Under the pieces are notes generated by a model. The model was not told the origin of the DNA, did no database searches, and was given only the letters and a program-made list of their open reading frames with translations. The position numbers and the translations under genes are program-made. From the NCBI GenBank assembly GCA_002737705.1, contig NSIM01000013.1:1-44524 (forward strand): 44,524 nt of DNA, given 5' to 3'. Numbering within the stretch: the stretch's first letter is position 1; every line of letters begins with the position of its first letter. This document shows positions 16,145-28,689 of the stretch, piece by piece. This DNA comes from Flavobacteriales bacterium (GTDB taxonomy: Bacteria; Bacteroidota; Bacteroidia; NS11-12g; UBA955).

Positions 16145-16171
16145 CAAAATTAACGGGTAGCCTTAAATTTG
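16145..16171. promoter_or_regulatory. Back-to-back -7 boxes for the MORN-type and mmcQ genes
   Basis: The minus strand reads TAATTTTG at 16152-16145, about 11 bases before the MORN-type gene start. The plus strand reads TAAATTTG at 16164-16171, 21 bases before the mmcQ ATG. Both match TAnnTTTG. Neither has a convincing -33 element. Confidence 0.5.
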
Positions 16172-16192
16172 CATTGCGTTTTTTCCCACAAT

Positions 16193-16546
16193 ATGGAATA
16201 TTTCGATTTTGTACAACAGTATTGCGAATCAAAACCCCTTGTTACTGCAGGATTTCCATTCGATGAAACAACAATCGTTTGGAAAGTAGAAGGAAAAATT
16301 TTTTGTATCGGAGACATCAAACACTTTGAGAGTATCGCACTGAAATGCGACCCAGAAAAGGCGCAGTTATTGCGACAAGAGCATTCACAAATTTCAGGGG
16401 CTTACCATATGAACAAAACTCATTGGAACACCATTATCTTTGACGGGCTATCGCAAAGCTTGCTGGAGTCATTAATCACCCATAGTTTTGAATTAGTGGT
16501 ACGAAAATTGCCTAAAAAAACCCGAGAACTTATCAATAACGCATGA
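16193..16546 (+). CDS. MmcQ/YjbR-family protein
   Basis: The 117-residue protein matches the MmcQ/YjbR family (DUF419). It has the conserved N-terminal [29 protein letters not shown] pattern (residues 9-37, read here in two parts: CESKP and [12 protein letters not shown]), then a basic C-terminal half with HMNKTHWN. Members have a CyaY-like fold and a suggested DNA-binding role, but no established function. I chose the ATG at 16193 because the only longer start, a TTG at 16169, falls inside the -7 promoter box. The stop overlaps the next start by ATGA. Confidence 0.88.
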   Translation: MEYFDFVQQYCESKPLVTAGFPFDETTIVWKVEGKIFCIGDIKHFESIALKCDPEKAQLLRQEHSQISGAYHMNKTHWNTIIFDGLSQSLLESLITHSFELVVRKLPKKTRELINNA

Positions 16547-17628
16547 AAAACACACTCTCTACAATCACCGCATTGCTTTACAGCGCATTCAGTCTTATGG
16601 CTTGCGCTTCAAACCCAGAAAAAGAAAACCCTATGAATAACGAGAACCTAGAACTTGGCCAAAAAGATTTGGCAGATGGCATTTATGCCCAAATGAACAC
16701 CAATAAGGGAACCATCTTGTTGCAATTGTTCTTTAAAGAAACGCCCCTCACTGTTTGCAATTTCGTCGGCTTGGCTGAAGGAAATATATCGAATACGGCA
16801 AAAGCCAAAGGCATTCCATTTTATGACGGTCTAAAGTTTCACCGGGTAATCGCTGAGTTCATGATTCAAGGGGGCGATCCTCTGGGAAATGGAAGTGGAG
16901 ACCCAGGCTACAAATTTGAAGACGAATTTATTGATACACTCAAACATTCGACGCCAGGAATATTGTCAATGGCAAACTCAGGTCCTGGCACCAATGGTTC
17001 ACAATTTTTTATCACCCATGTTGCCACTCCTTGGTTGAATGGCTTTCATACGATTTTTGGAAAAGTAATCACCGGACAAGATATTGTCAATGCAATTCAA
17101 CAAGACGACATTATCATCAACCTAAAAATTATCCGTCAAGGTACAGAAGCAAAAGCCTTTAAAGCCAATGATGACCAATTCAAACTACTCCAATCTACTG
17201 CCAAAGAACGAACTATGGTAGCCGAAGCTGAGGCCAATAAACTTTGTTCTGCAGGATTTGACAATTGGTTGCAGAACAATTATCCGAATGCCAAAAGAAC
17301 CGCTAGCGGATTGTGTTATGTGATAGAAAAAGAAGGCACCGGACCCCAAGCAGTTTCTGGAAATACAGTAAGTGTTCATTACGCGGGTAAACTAGAAAAT
17401 GGAACAGAGTTTGACAATTCTTATAAAAGAGAAGAGCCCATAGAGTTTAAATTGGGTATTGGACAAGTAATACCAGGCTGGGACGAAGGAATTGCACTGA
17501 TGAAAGTTGGTGCCAAATACAAATTGCTCATCCCCTCTAACTTGGGGTATGGAAAAAGAGGCGCTGGTGGCGTAATTCCTCCAAACGCCACCTTGATATT
17601 TGATACAGAGTTATTGAATATCAAATAA
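16543..17628 (+). CDS. Cyclophilin-FKBP fusion peptidyl-prolyl isomerase lipoprotein
   Basis: This 361-residue lipoprotein has two different prolyl-isomerase domains. The lipobox SLMAC places the acylated cysteine at residue 21. A cyclophilin domain spans about 47-200, with the catalytic Arg101 in FHRVI, the FMIQGGD motif and a GSQFFIT core. A charged helical linker (about 205-250) follows. An FKBP domain spans about 255-361, with [22 protein letters not shown] and the [13 protein letters not shown] end. It probably assists folding of exported proteins in the periplasm, anchored to a membrane. Its start overlaps the mmcQ stop by four bases. Confidence 0.93.
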   Translation: MKNTLSTITALLYSAFSLMACASNPEKENPMNNENLELGQKDLADGIYAQMNTNKGTILLQLFFKETPLTVCNFVGLAEGNISNTAKAKGIPFYDGLKFHRVIAEFMIQGGDPLGNGSGDPGYKFEDEFIDTLKHSTPGILSMANSGPGTNGSQFFITHVATPWLNGFHTIFGKVITGQDIVNAIQQDDIIINLKIIRQGTEAKAFKANDDQFKLLQSTAKERTMVAEAEANKLCSAGFDNWLQNNYPNAKRTASGLCYVIEKEGTGPQAVSGNTVSVHYAGKLENGTEFDNSYKREEPIEFKLGIGQVIPGWDEGIALMKVGAKYKLLIPSNLGYGKRGAGGVIPPNATLIFDTELLNIK

Positions 17629-17686
17629 TATTTTGGTTGTTAACAACTACAGCATTACTTTCCAATTTCGTCCCCAGACAATGGGT

Positions 17687-17694
17687 TATTTTTG
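17687..17694 (+). promoter_or_regulatory. Likely -7 promoter box of pyrG
   Basis: TATTTTTG is a full TAnnTTTG match 37 bases before the pyrG ATG. A proper -33 element was not found, so the call is tentative. Confidence 0.4.
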
Positions 17695-17704
17695 CTTTCC
17701 GTAA

Positions 17705-19336
<1,632 letters not shown>

Positions 19337-19365
19337 TGCTAGACCCTATTCGGTGATTTTGGTTA

Positions 19366-20472
19366 TTAATTTCGCCCCAAAAATAGGTCTACATACACTG
19401 GCAGGTGATCGCTAAATCCATTGCGATACAGCTTTTTGTTTCCATACGTTCGCAGCGGCCAAGAATCATATTTACCTCCCTTTTCCAGCATCCAATCGCG
19501 TGAATAAATGTTGAGCGCTGGCCGTTTATTGTGCTTTGCACTGTAAGCAAAAATTGCGTTCGAGACCATGATCTGATCGAAAAAATTCCACCCGTCAAAC
19601 CAAGCATGGCTCCCTTTAACGCCAAGTAGTTTCGCTAAAAGCGCGAGATTTACCAGTGGGGCGTCGGCATTCCCTGCCAACAAGACTTTTGCAATACTGC
19701 TATCGCTTGGATTGTCATTAAAATCGCCCATCACAATACAATTACGCGAAAAATTCTTTGTCGAAACAATGTTTTTGTGCAAAATAGAGGCCGCTATAAC
19801 CCTATTGGCAACAGAGGATTCTCCAGATCTACGAGAGGGCCAATGATTTACAAAAACCACCATAGAATCCATCCCGTTCAAGGACACCAAATGCACCCGC
19901 ATAATACTTCTTGTAGCATACCCATCGGGCAGAGAAATTGGAATCATATATATGCCTGAAACAGAGAATTTTGAGGGGTTGTAAAACAATGCTACATCAA
20001 TACCCCGCTTGTCGGGCGAGTCGCGGTGGGCAATGGCGAATTGGTTAATCCACGATGAATATGTTTGCAAATCTTTCATTGCCGAAATATTCTCGACTTC
20101 AACAATACCTAATATATCAGGCTGAATCGAATCAATGACCTTGGCTATATTGCGCAATTTATTGAGGTATCTCTCGCTGTTCCAATGAAGGTCAGAATTG
20201 GGCTGAAACTCAGCATCGTCATTTTCACCGTCAATGGTATCAAACAAGTTTTCTACATTGTAGAATGCAATGCGACATGCATGCTTTTTTGTTGCGATTG
20301 GATGCGATTTTACTGCCGAAAAATTTTGGGTATTATTTGGCCTAGCGCAACTTCCTTTTTGATTGCGTTGCGAAAAGCATCCCAACAAAAATAGGGTCCC
20401 AAAAAAAATAGTATTCAAAGGAAAACCCCGTGAATTAAAAACCCTCTTGAAAATAATATGCGCTACGTGCAT
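19366..20472 (-). CDS. Endonuclease/exonuclease/phosphatase-family lipoprotein
   Basis: The 368-residue protein starts with a lipoprotein-like signal (TIFFGTLFLLGC, Cys at about 32), then an EEP domain. Its motifs are FYNVENLFDT (about 70-79), the catalytic Glu in GIVEVEN (about 120), FVNHWPSR (about 213-220), VMGDFNDNPSD (about 248-258) and the final SDHLPVYVD. Metal-dependent phosphodiesters or phosphomonoesters are likely substrates; outside the cytoplasm, nucleic acid or nucleotides are plausible. The gene follows guaB by 32 bp and is probably co-transcribed, which loosely fits nucleotide salvage but does not prove it. Confidence 0.88.
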   Translation of the reverse strand: MHVAHIIFKRVFNSRGFPLNTIFFGTLFLLGCFSQRNQKGSCARPNNTQNFSAVKSHPIATKKHACRIAFYNVENLFDTIDGENDDAEFQPNSDLHWNSERYLNKLRNIAKVIDSIQPDILGIVEVENISAMKDLQTYSSWINQFAIAHRDSPDKRGIDVALFYNPSKFSVSGIYMIPISLPDGYATRSIMRVHLVSLNGMDSMVVFVNHWPSRRSGESSVANRVIAASILHKNIVSTKNFSRNCIVMGDFNDNPSDSSIAKVLLAGNADAPLVNLALLAKLLGVKGSHAWFDGWNFFDQIMVSNAIFAYSAKHNKRPALNIYSRDWMLEKGGKYDSWPLRTYGNKKLYRNGFSDHLPVYVDLFLGRN

Positions 20473-20504
20473 GGGATTTTAGGGAACTATAACACCAAAA
20501 TCAA

Positions 20505-22357
<1,853 letters not shown>

Positions 22358-25321
22358 ATGATCAAAAAACTACCTATTTATAGTCTTGTATTCGTTGTTT
22401 TTTTCATTCTCAAAAACCCTGCACAGAGTCAAAATGTTGGAATAAATGAGACTGGAGCAAACCCAGACGCATCGGCTATGCTCGATATCAATACCAGTAA
22501 TAAAGGATTGCTCGTGCCCCGTCTTTCAAAGGCTCAAAAATCATTAATTGCCTCGCCCGCCAATGGATTGCTGGTATATCAAACGGATGATACTCTGGGC
22601 TTTTGGTACTACGAAAATACCAAATGGGTTCCATTGATGCGGTCAATCACAGCAGGAAAAGGACTCAGTGGTGGACTTATTCAAGGTAAAGGGACTATCT
22701 CTATCAAAACTACTGGAGTTGTAGCCAAAAAATATGGGGCATTAGATTCAATTCCAGTGGTTACCATAAATGCAGAAGGGCAAATCACATCGGCTACCAC
22801 AATCGCGACAAACTTCTTGAACAAGTCAGATACACTGTGGAGTTGGAGAATCATGGGTAATAAAGGAACAGACGACACCAAGCATTTTTTAGGTACGCAA
22901 GACAACAAAGCCCTTAGATTTCGTGTAAATAACAAATGGGCTGGTGAAATCAACCCTTCTAACGACAATATTTCTTTGGGTACCAATGCCAATAAAACTT
23001 CCAATGGTGCACAAAATATTGCAATTGGACTTTCCGCATTAGAGCAAGCCGCAAACAATAAGGGCGACATCATTGCGATTGGACAGTATGCTTTATCATC
23101 CAACGGAATTGGTGCAACGGGCAGCAGTCAAGGTGTTGAAAATATAGCGATTGGACCAAAAGCCATGTCGGGCAATAGATCTGGTAGTTACAATATTGCT
23201 TTAGGACAACGCGTTATGGAAAGCGCCCAATTCAACTATGGCAACATCGGTATTGGTTTTGAGGCAATGAAACAATCCTACAACTCCTATTACAACGTTG
23301 CCATTGGAATGTACGCGATGAGTTACAACCAAACAGGCAATTACAACTGTGCCATTGGTTATGGCTCGTTGCTCTACAATGGGAATGGTTATTATAACTC
23401 GGCGTATGGTTTCTATTCCTTATTATACAACAGTTCAGGTTTTGGCAATACTGCAACGGGAATGTATGCTATGACCGTGAATACTACCGGGCAATATAAT
23501 ACATCGAGTGGTTATCAGTCGCTCTATACTAGTTATGGATCAAACTACAATACAGCGTTGGGTGCGTTTGCGGCAGTAAGTACCACAACCAAAGGAGATA
23601 ACAATACTGCAGTGGGCTATGCTGCTTTGTATAAAAATACAACAGGCTATTCCAATGTTGCGTTGGGTGTTGCAACGTTATATAATAATACCATTCGGGG
23701 CAATTTGGTTGCCGTAGGTGATTCTGCCTTATTTAATAACGGAGTATGGAATGGTCCCGGCCAAGCATCATTTAATACAGCAATAGGAAGTAAAGCCCTC
23801 TTCACAAATACTTCAGGTTCAAATAATACCGCGGTGGGATATCGGTCACTGCAATCAACCGCAACCGGTATAAACAACACTAGTGTTGGTGCCAATTCCC
23901 TAAATGCAAATACAGCAAGTGACAACACTGCATATGGATATAATGCCTTGTCAAAAAATACAACAGGCGCGAATAACACATCAAATGGTTCAGAGGCATT
24001 ATCCGCCAATACAACAGGAAATCGCAACTTGGCTAATGGGTACAATGCATTAAAAGCAGCAACAACCGGTTCTGATAATGTTGCAGTTGGAAGTCGCGCC
24101 TTGATCGCATCAACCACAAGCTCTAACAACGTCGCTTTAGGATCCGACGCATTATTGGCAACTACCACTGGTGGCAATAATACCTCTATCGGTTATCAAA
24201 CTTTAGCAACGGCTACAACCGCAAGTAATAATACTGCAATTGGCTACCGATCTCTTACTGCCAATTCATCCGGGGTTAACAACACTGCCATTGGAGCCCC
24301 TGCTGCCGTTGCATTAACTTCTGGTAGCCAAAACATTGCTATCGGAAATACTGCACTAAATGCAAATACTACCGGCGATAATAACGTTGCCCTAGGATTT
24401 GAATCTTTACTCTCAGCTACTTCTACAGAATTTAATGTTGCCTTAGGCGCTCAAGCACTGAGAGCTTTTAATAACACAAATGGTAATACTGGTAGAAATA
24501 CAGCAGTTGGTTACCAATCTATGTATAGAACTACCAGTGGATCATACAATACAGCGCTAGGATATCAATCATTAGACAATAATACCACAGGGCAATTAAA
24601 TACGGCCATAGGATACGCCGCAATGCCCAATTCTTCAACTGCCGGAAATAATACAGCGATAGGATACGATGTATTAAATAATTTATCTACAGCAAACAAC
24701 AATACTGGAGTAGGATATCAAGCTCTTTATCAAGTAACAACTGGCGGCAATAATACTGCTATTGGCTTCCAGGCTGGCCCAGATTGGACTGGTGGTACAA
24801 ATACAAATGCTACAGCAGTAGGATATCAGGCCGTAACAACAGCAAGTAATCAAGTCCGCATTGGAAACAACTCTGTTACATCAATTGGCGGATTTACAGC
24901 ATGGACCAATCTTTCCGATGGACGTTATAAAACCAATATTCAAGAAAATGTACCCGGTTTGGATTTTGTATTGAAACTGCGCCCGGTAACCTACAATTTT
25001 GATTTCGATAAATTAAATAAGACCCTAAAACCAGCGGCAGCCGACGCTCCTGCGACAAACGAGGATAACCCCAACTTAGGTGTTCAATATTCAGGATTCG
25101 TAGCACAGGATGTAGAAAAAGCAGCGAAAGAAATTGGATATGACTTCTCTGGGGTAGACAAAGCAAAATCAGAAACCGACCTTTATGGTTTGAGATATAG
25201 CGAATTTGTCGTTCCTATGGTTAAAGCCATCCAAGAACAACAAGCACAAATTGATGCATTGAAAAAACAAAATGCAGAACTGGTGCGCATCATTGGTGAA
25301 ATACAAGCCAACAAAAAATAA
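22358..25321 (+). CDS. Repeat-rich surface protein with S74 intramolecular chaperone (tail-fiber-like)
   Basis: The 987-residue secreted protein has a signal peptide ending PAQSQ (about residue 25) and an N-terminal domain with the PDASAMLDINTSNKGLLVPRL signature of Bacteroidota surface fibres. It then has 35 short repeats (about 218-830) of the form N-x-A-x-G-x-x-(A/S)-(L/M). The C-terminus is a peptidase S74/endosialidase chaperone domain with the Ser853/Lys858 pair in SDGRYKTNI. A coiled coil (EQQAQIDALKKQNAELV) closes it. The family makes trimeric fibres and S74 domains usually cleave themselves off after assembly. No T9SS sorting domain is visible. The next gene starts 18 bp later and encodes a T9SS cargo protein, suggesting a surface pair. 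Adhesion is an inference. Confidence 0.88.
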   Translation: MIKKLPIYSLVFVVFFILKNPAQSQNVGINETGANPDASAMLDINTSNKGLLVPRLSKAQKSLIASPANGLLVYQTDDTLGFWYYENTKWVPLMRSITAGKGLSGGLIQGKGTISIKTTGVVAKKYGALDSIPVVTINAEGQITSATTIATNFLNKSDTLWSWRIMGNKGTDDTKHFLGTQDNKALRFRVNNKWAGEINPSNDNISLGTNANKTSNGAQNIAIGLSALEQAANNKGDIIAIGQYALSSNGIGATGSSQGVENIAIGPKAMSGNRSGSYNIALGQRVMESAQFNYGNIGIGFEAMKQSYNSYYNVAIGMYAMSYNQTGNYNCAIGYGSLLYNGNGYYNSAYGFYSLLYNSSGFGNTATGMYAMTVNTTGQYNTSSGYQSLYTSYGSNYNTALGAFAAVSTTTKGDNNTAVGYAALYKNTTGYSNVALGVATLYNNTIRGNLVAVGDSALFNNGVWNGPGQASFNTAIGSKALFTNTSGSNNTAVGYRSLQSTATGINNTSVGANSLNANTASDNTAYGYNALSKNTTGANNTSNGSEALSANTTGNRNLANGYNALKAATTGSDNVAVGSRALIASTTSSNNVALGSDALLATTTGGNNTSIGYQTLATATTASNNTAIGYRSLTANSSGVNNTAIGAPAAVALTSGSQNIAIGNTALNANTTGDNNVALGFESLLSATSTEFNVALGAQALRAFNNTNGNTGRNTAVGYQSMYRTTSGSYNTALGYQSLDNNTTGQLNTAIGYAAMPNSSTAGNNTAIGYDVLNNLSTANNNTGVGYQALYQVTTGGNNTAIGFQAGPDWTGGTNTNATAVGYQAVTTASNQVRIGNNSVTSIGGFTAWTNLSDGRYKTNIQENVPGLDFVLKLRPVTYNFDFDKLNKTLKPAAADAPATNEDNPNLGVQYSGFVAQDVEKAAKEIGYDFSGVDKAKSETDLYGLRYSEFVVPMVKAIQEQQAQIDALKKQNAELVRIIGEIQANKK
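23012..24850 (+). repeat. Region of 35 degenerate YadA-stalk-like repeats inside the S74 gene
   Basis: By hand I count 35 units, mostly 16-24 residues long, each centred on a pattern like NTAIGYxAL. The first about ten units are rich in Tyr and Asn with Met or Leu ends (YNVAIGMYAM). Units 15-27 are rich in Thr, Ser and Asn. The shift suggests at least two expansion events. Such repeats build left-handed beta-rolls in trimeric adhesin stalks. Confidence 0.85.
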
Positions 25322-25339
25322 TCAAATCTCTGTTACTTG

Positions 25340-27628
25340 ATGAAAAATCTACTGCTCTGTATACCCTGTTTTATCGCTTCTTGCCTCTTTGGCCAAGGAT
25401 GGGTGCACAATGGAGCCACTGTGGTAGTAAACAATGGTATATTTATCGTTTTAGATGGTATCAATGGCCATTATAAAGCACAGTCTAATGCGTCTTTTTT
25501 CTTAAAAGGCGATGTGGTCATTCAATTAAAAGGCAATTGGATCAACAATTCATCCGGCGGAATTTTTGCAACAAATGATGGAAAAATCGTGTTGAATGGT
25601 GCCTCTCAATCATTTCAGGGGTCGGCAATGACTGCTTTTCCTGCTCTTGATCTCAAATGCAGCGCCAACCCAAGTTTACAATCAACTATTTTGGTTGGGG
25701 GCGGGCAAGCTGGTGGTGGGATTGGGAAATTATCACTCAATGACAAACAGCTATTGCTCAATGGCAAACGCCTTATTATCAACAACCGATCAGAATCGGC
25801 AACTACGCGCAGCACTGGGGGTATCGTTTCAGAAACTTTTCCCGCACTCGGTTATGGAGAAGTGCAATGGAATATCCGAACTGGGGGTGCAGGACCCCTT
25901 TACCGTATCCCATTCCAAACCATTGGAGGGGTAGACATTCCCTTTGATTACAATATTAAGAATACAGGGTTGCAAACCAAAGACAGTGGATTTATCACAA
26001 TCTCCACCTATACTACACCCACTGTTTCCTTGCCCAATAACAGACCCTTGCCTTTTGGGGTTCCCCATGCCCGCAATGAATTTGCAACGGAAAATGCCCG
26101 TCGAATGATTGACCGATTTTGGGTTATTGCCGACGGAGGTTATACCAATAAACCCGAAATAAGCCTCGAATTTACCTATGCAGACGCGGAACACAATTCC
26201 GGAACCAATACTATTAAAGAAGTTAATATGGGTGCTATTTCATGGAATGCCGTTTCCAATAAATGGAATTACCCACCCAAATCAAAAGTAAACACAGCAA
26301 AAAATACACTCTTGTTGCATGCAGGACAAAATTTTTCGGGAATATGGACATTCAGCGAAGGAACTCCTTGCCCTATTGCAAATTTTAGCACGGTGGGGTC
26401 CTGCGAAAAAGACAGTGTTTTATTTGCCGACAAAAGTAGCGTTGTCGACGACACTTTGATTCGCTGGATATGGGCTTACGGAAATGGAAATGCTGGCTTT
26501 GGCGACTCAAGCGTCGGATATTTTTCTCCAGCTGGAATATATAAAACACGATTGATCGTCATAGCCGCCAGCGGATGTGCCGATACAACGTTTAAAAATA
26601 TCAATGTCTTAGGTGCCCCCCAAGCAAACATTGCCATTGATGACAGTTGCGAGAACACATCTGTCAAATTTACTTCATTCACTTCCCCTGGCAGCGGTTT
26701 TATTTCCAAAGAATACTGGTGGTTTGGAGACGGTTCCACCGCTATTGGAAAAAGCGCCTCTCACTATTATGGAACATCTGGTCTTCCTCAAATTAAATAT
26801 ATCGTCTACAATAGCAATTTGTGCAAGGACACCATTGAAAGAACCCTTTATATCGCAAATAAGCCCTTCGTTTACTTTAGTGTCAAGCCCGATTGTGAAG
26901 ACCTTATCTTTCCGTTCACCAATTCGTCGACAGCAGGTGCGGGAACCATCAGTTCATACAATTGGGATTTTGGCAATGGTCGCAGGTCTGGAAACCGCGA
27001 TGAAAATGTAGTGTTTTATGATTCAGGGACGTTTAAGACAAAACTGATTGTAATGAATAGCTTTGGATGCAGAGACACCAGCGAAGTCTCTTTAAGGGTT
27101 TTTCCGAGGGCAATTGCATCTTATACGTATAGTCCGTTTGACCCCAAAATGTTAAGCCCTGTTCAGTTTAACAACAATTCGAAACTATCAAACAACTGGA
27201 ATTGGGATTTTGGCGATGGATATTTTGATTTGTCATTCAGTCCAAGTCATATATACAACATGTATGGGCCCTATGATGTGTCTTTAATTGCAAACAATGA
27301 TTATAACTGTGCCGATACCTTCACTGTAAATATCCGGGTAAAATCAAAACCTATGTTTTGGTTCCCAACAGCCTTTTCTCCCCAAAATACCGAAGGCCTG
27401 AATGACCAATTTGGATTGTTTTCTATCCTCACTGTTAGCAATTATAAATTAAGGATATACAACCGCTACGGTCAATTGCTATTTGAAACAACCAATCCCA
27501 CTGTTTTGTGGGATGGAAAAGTGAATGGGGAATTATGCCAAGGTGGCTCTTATGTCTATGACGCTATATTTAAAAATCCTGAGAATGAACTTCAACATTT
27601 CTCAGGGGATGTAACACTATTGCGCTAG
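25340..27628 (+). CDS. Secreted PKD-domain protein with T9SS type B sorting domain
   Basis: The 762-residue protein has a short signal peptide (CIPCFIASCLFGQ) and a beta-rich N-terminal domain. Several PKD-like domains occupy about residues 345-675, with repeated W-x-(F/Y)-G-(D/N)-G signatures such as WWFGDGS, NWDFGNG and NWDFGDG. The C-terminus carries the gliding-motility-associated sorting domain: WFPTAFSPQNTEGLNDQF, YNRYGQLLFET and DGKVNGELCQGGSYVY. It should be exported by T9SS and attached to the surface. The ATG at 25340 is used; a TTG one codon earlier is less likely. It follows the S74 gene by 18 bp. Confidence 0.92.
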   Translation: MKNLLLCIPCFIASCLFGQGWVHNGATVVVNNGIFIVLDGINGHYKAQSNASFFLKGDVVIQLKGNWINNSSGGIFATNDGKIVLNGASQSFQGSAMTAFPALDLKCSANPSLQSTILVGGGQAGGGIGKLSLNDKQLLLNGKRLIINNRSESATTRSTGGIVSETFPALGYGEVQWNIRTGGAGPLYRIPFQTIGGVDIPFDYNIKNTGLQTKDSGFITISTYTTPTVSLPNNRPLPFGVPHARNEFATENARRMIDRFWVIADGGYTNKPEISLEFTYADAEHNSGTNTIKEVNMGAISWNAVSNKWNYPPKSKVNTAKNTLLLHAGQNFSGIWTFSEGTPCPIANFSTVGSCEKDSVLFADKSSVVDDTLIRWIWAYGNGNAGFGDSSVGYFSPAGIYKTRLIVIAASGCADTTFKNINVLGAPQANIAIDDSCENTSVKFTSFTSPGSGFISKEYWWFGDGSTAIGKSASHYYGTSGLPQIKYIVYNSNLCKDTIERTLYIANKPFVYFSVKPDCEDLIFPFTNSSTAGAGTISSYNWDFGNGRRSGNRDENVVFYDSGTFKTKLIVMNSFGCRDTSEVSLRVFPRAIASYTYSPFDPKMLSPVQFNNNSKLSNNWNWDFGDGYFDLSFSPSHIYNMYGPYDVSLIANNDYNCADTFTVNIRVKSKPMFWFPTAFSPQNTEGLNDQFGLFSILTVSNYKLRIYNRYGQLLFETTNPTVLWDGKVNGELCQGGSYVYDAIFKNPENELQHFSGDVTLLR

Positions 27629-27794
27629 TTGAATTTCCGTCTACCCGATTTGCTTTGTTTGGCAATAACACGAGAGAGCGCAAAGCGTGCATTGTAAAAA
27701 ACCAACCCCGGGTTTGGCCGGTTTCTGGTAAAATGGGCAAATTATACGCATTGTCAAGGATTTTATTAATTTCCTCCGACTTTTGCAGTAGGCT

Positions 27795-28625
27795 ATGATT
27801 CAAACTGGGCATTTTACAGATTTAACATTTCACCATGACACCCCGCAGGGTTGGTATTTGTCTGATGAATTGGGTGTGGAAATTCTCCTCCCCAATAAAT
27901 ACTGTCCAAACGATGCCCAAGCGGGTGATACCATCCATGTTTTTATTTACCGGGATTCCGAAGACCGTCTGGTAGCCACCACACGAAAGCCTTTCATTAA
28001 ACTGCATCAATTTGCATGTTTACAAGTAATTGCCTCTACTTCTATTGGCTCATTTATGGATTGGGGATTGGAGAAAGACCTGTTTGTACCTTTTAATGAA
28101 CAGCACAAACGCCTGATTGAAGGAGACTATGCGGTGGTGTTCTTATACCGAGATGAGTCTACCGATCGTTTATTGGCCAGTGCAAAAATCTCAAAATGGT
28201 TGCAAAAAGATGAAATCCCCTTGGCTGTTAATACGGAAGTATCTCTGCTTTGTTTTGAAGAAACTGCCATTGGATACAAGATGGTTATAGAACAACTATA
28301 CCAAGGAATGGTATTTGTCAATGAGTCCTTTCGCCACATCAAAGTTGGAGACACCTTGTTGGGCTATGTGCGATTGATCCGCGAAAATGGCCACATTGAC
28401 GTATCGCTCACCCCCATTGGCAGAAAAAAAGTTCTGGGGCTGTCAGGGGTCATTATGGAGGCGATTGAAGCTGCAGGAGGGTTCTTGTCAATATCCGACA
28501 AATCTCCACCAGCCATGATCCAATCAACATTTGGGATGAGCAAAAAAGCCTTTAAAGAAGCGGTAGGGAAATTATACAAAGCCCGAAAAATTGTCATTGA
28601 AGAAAATGGATTAAGAAAAATTTAA
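27795..28625 (+). CDS. cvfB: CvfB-type S1 RNA-binding protein
   Basis: The 276-residue protein matches CvfB/YitL: tandem S1-like OB domains (about 1-70, 72-140, 145-215) and a C-terminal winged-helix (about 220-276). Signatures include GVEILLPNKY, AFxxWGLEKDLFVPF-like SFMDWGLEKDLFVPF, and TFGMSKKAFKEAVGKLYK near the end. CvfB binds RNA and influences virulence-gene expression in Staphylococcus; the targets here are unknown. It stands alone, facing mfd. A GACTTTTG box (one mismatch to consensus) lies just upstream of the ATG. Confidence 0.92.
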   Translation: MIQTGHFTDLTFHHDTPQGWYLSDELGVEILLPNKYCPNDAQAGDTIHVFIYRDSEDRLVATTRKPFIKLHQFACLQVIASTSIGSFMDWGLEKDLFVPFNEQHKRLIEGDYAVVFLYRDESTDRLLASAKISKWLQKDEIPLAVNTEVSLLCFEETAIGYKMVIEQLYQGMVFVNESFRHIKVGDTLLGYVRLIRENGHIDVSLTPIGRKKVLGLSGVIMEAIEAAGGFLSISDKSPPAMIQSTFGMSKKAFKEAVGKLYKARKIVIEENGLRKI

Positions 28626-28689
28626 TGGCTACCCAAACCATCGAATTTTGGACTCTCTGAAGTATTAATGGATTTACATCTCTACCGTT

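Noticed and set aside
23647-24177. A 176-codon minus-strand open frame inside the S74 gene
   Set aside because: It is an antisense shadow of the repetitive coding sequence; its periodic composition mirrors the repeats.
22358-25321. Phage tail fibre or prophage origin for the S74 gene
   Set aside because: It has a signal peptide and Bacteroidota surface-fibre N-terminus, and no phage gene lies nearby.
27700-27726. Hairpin-like CCAACCCCGGGTTTGG after the PKD gene as a terminator
   Set aside because: The stem has a bulge and no T-tract follows it.
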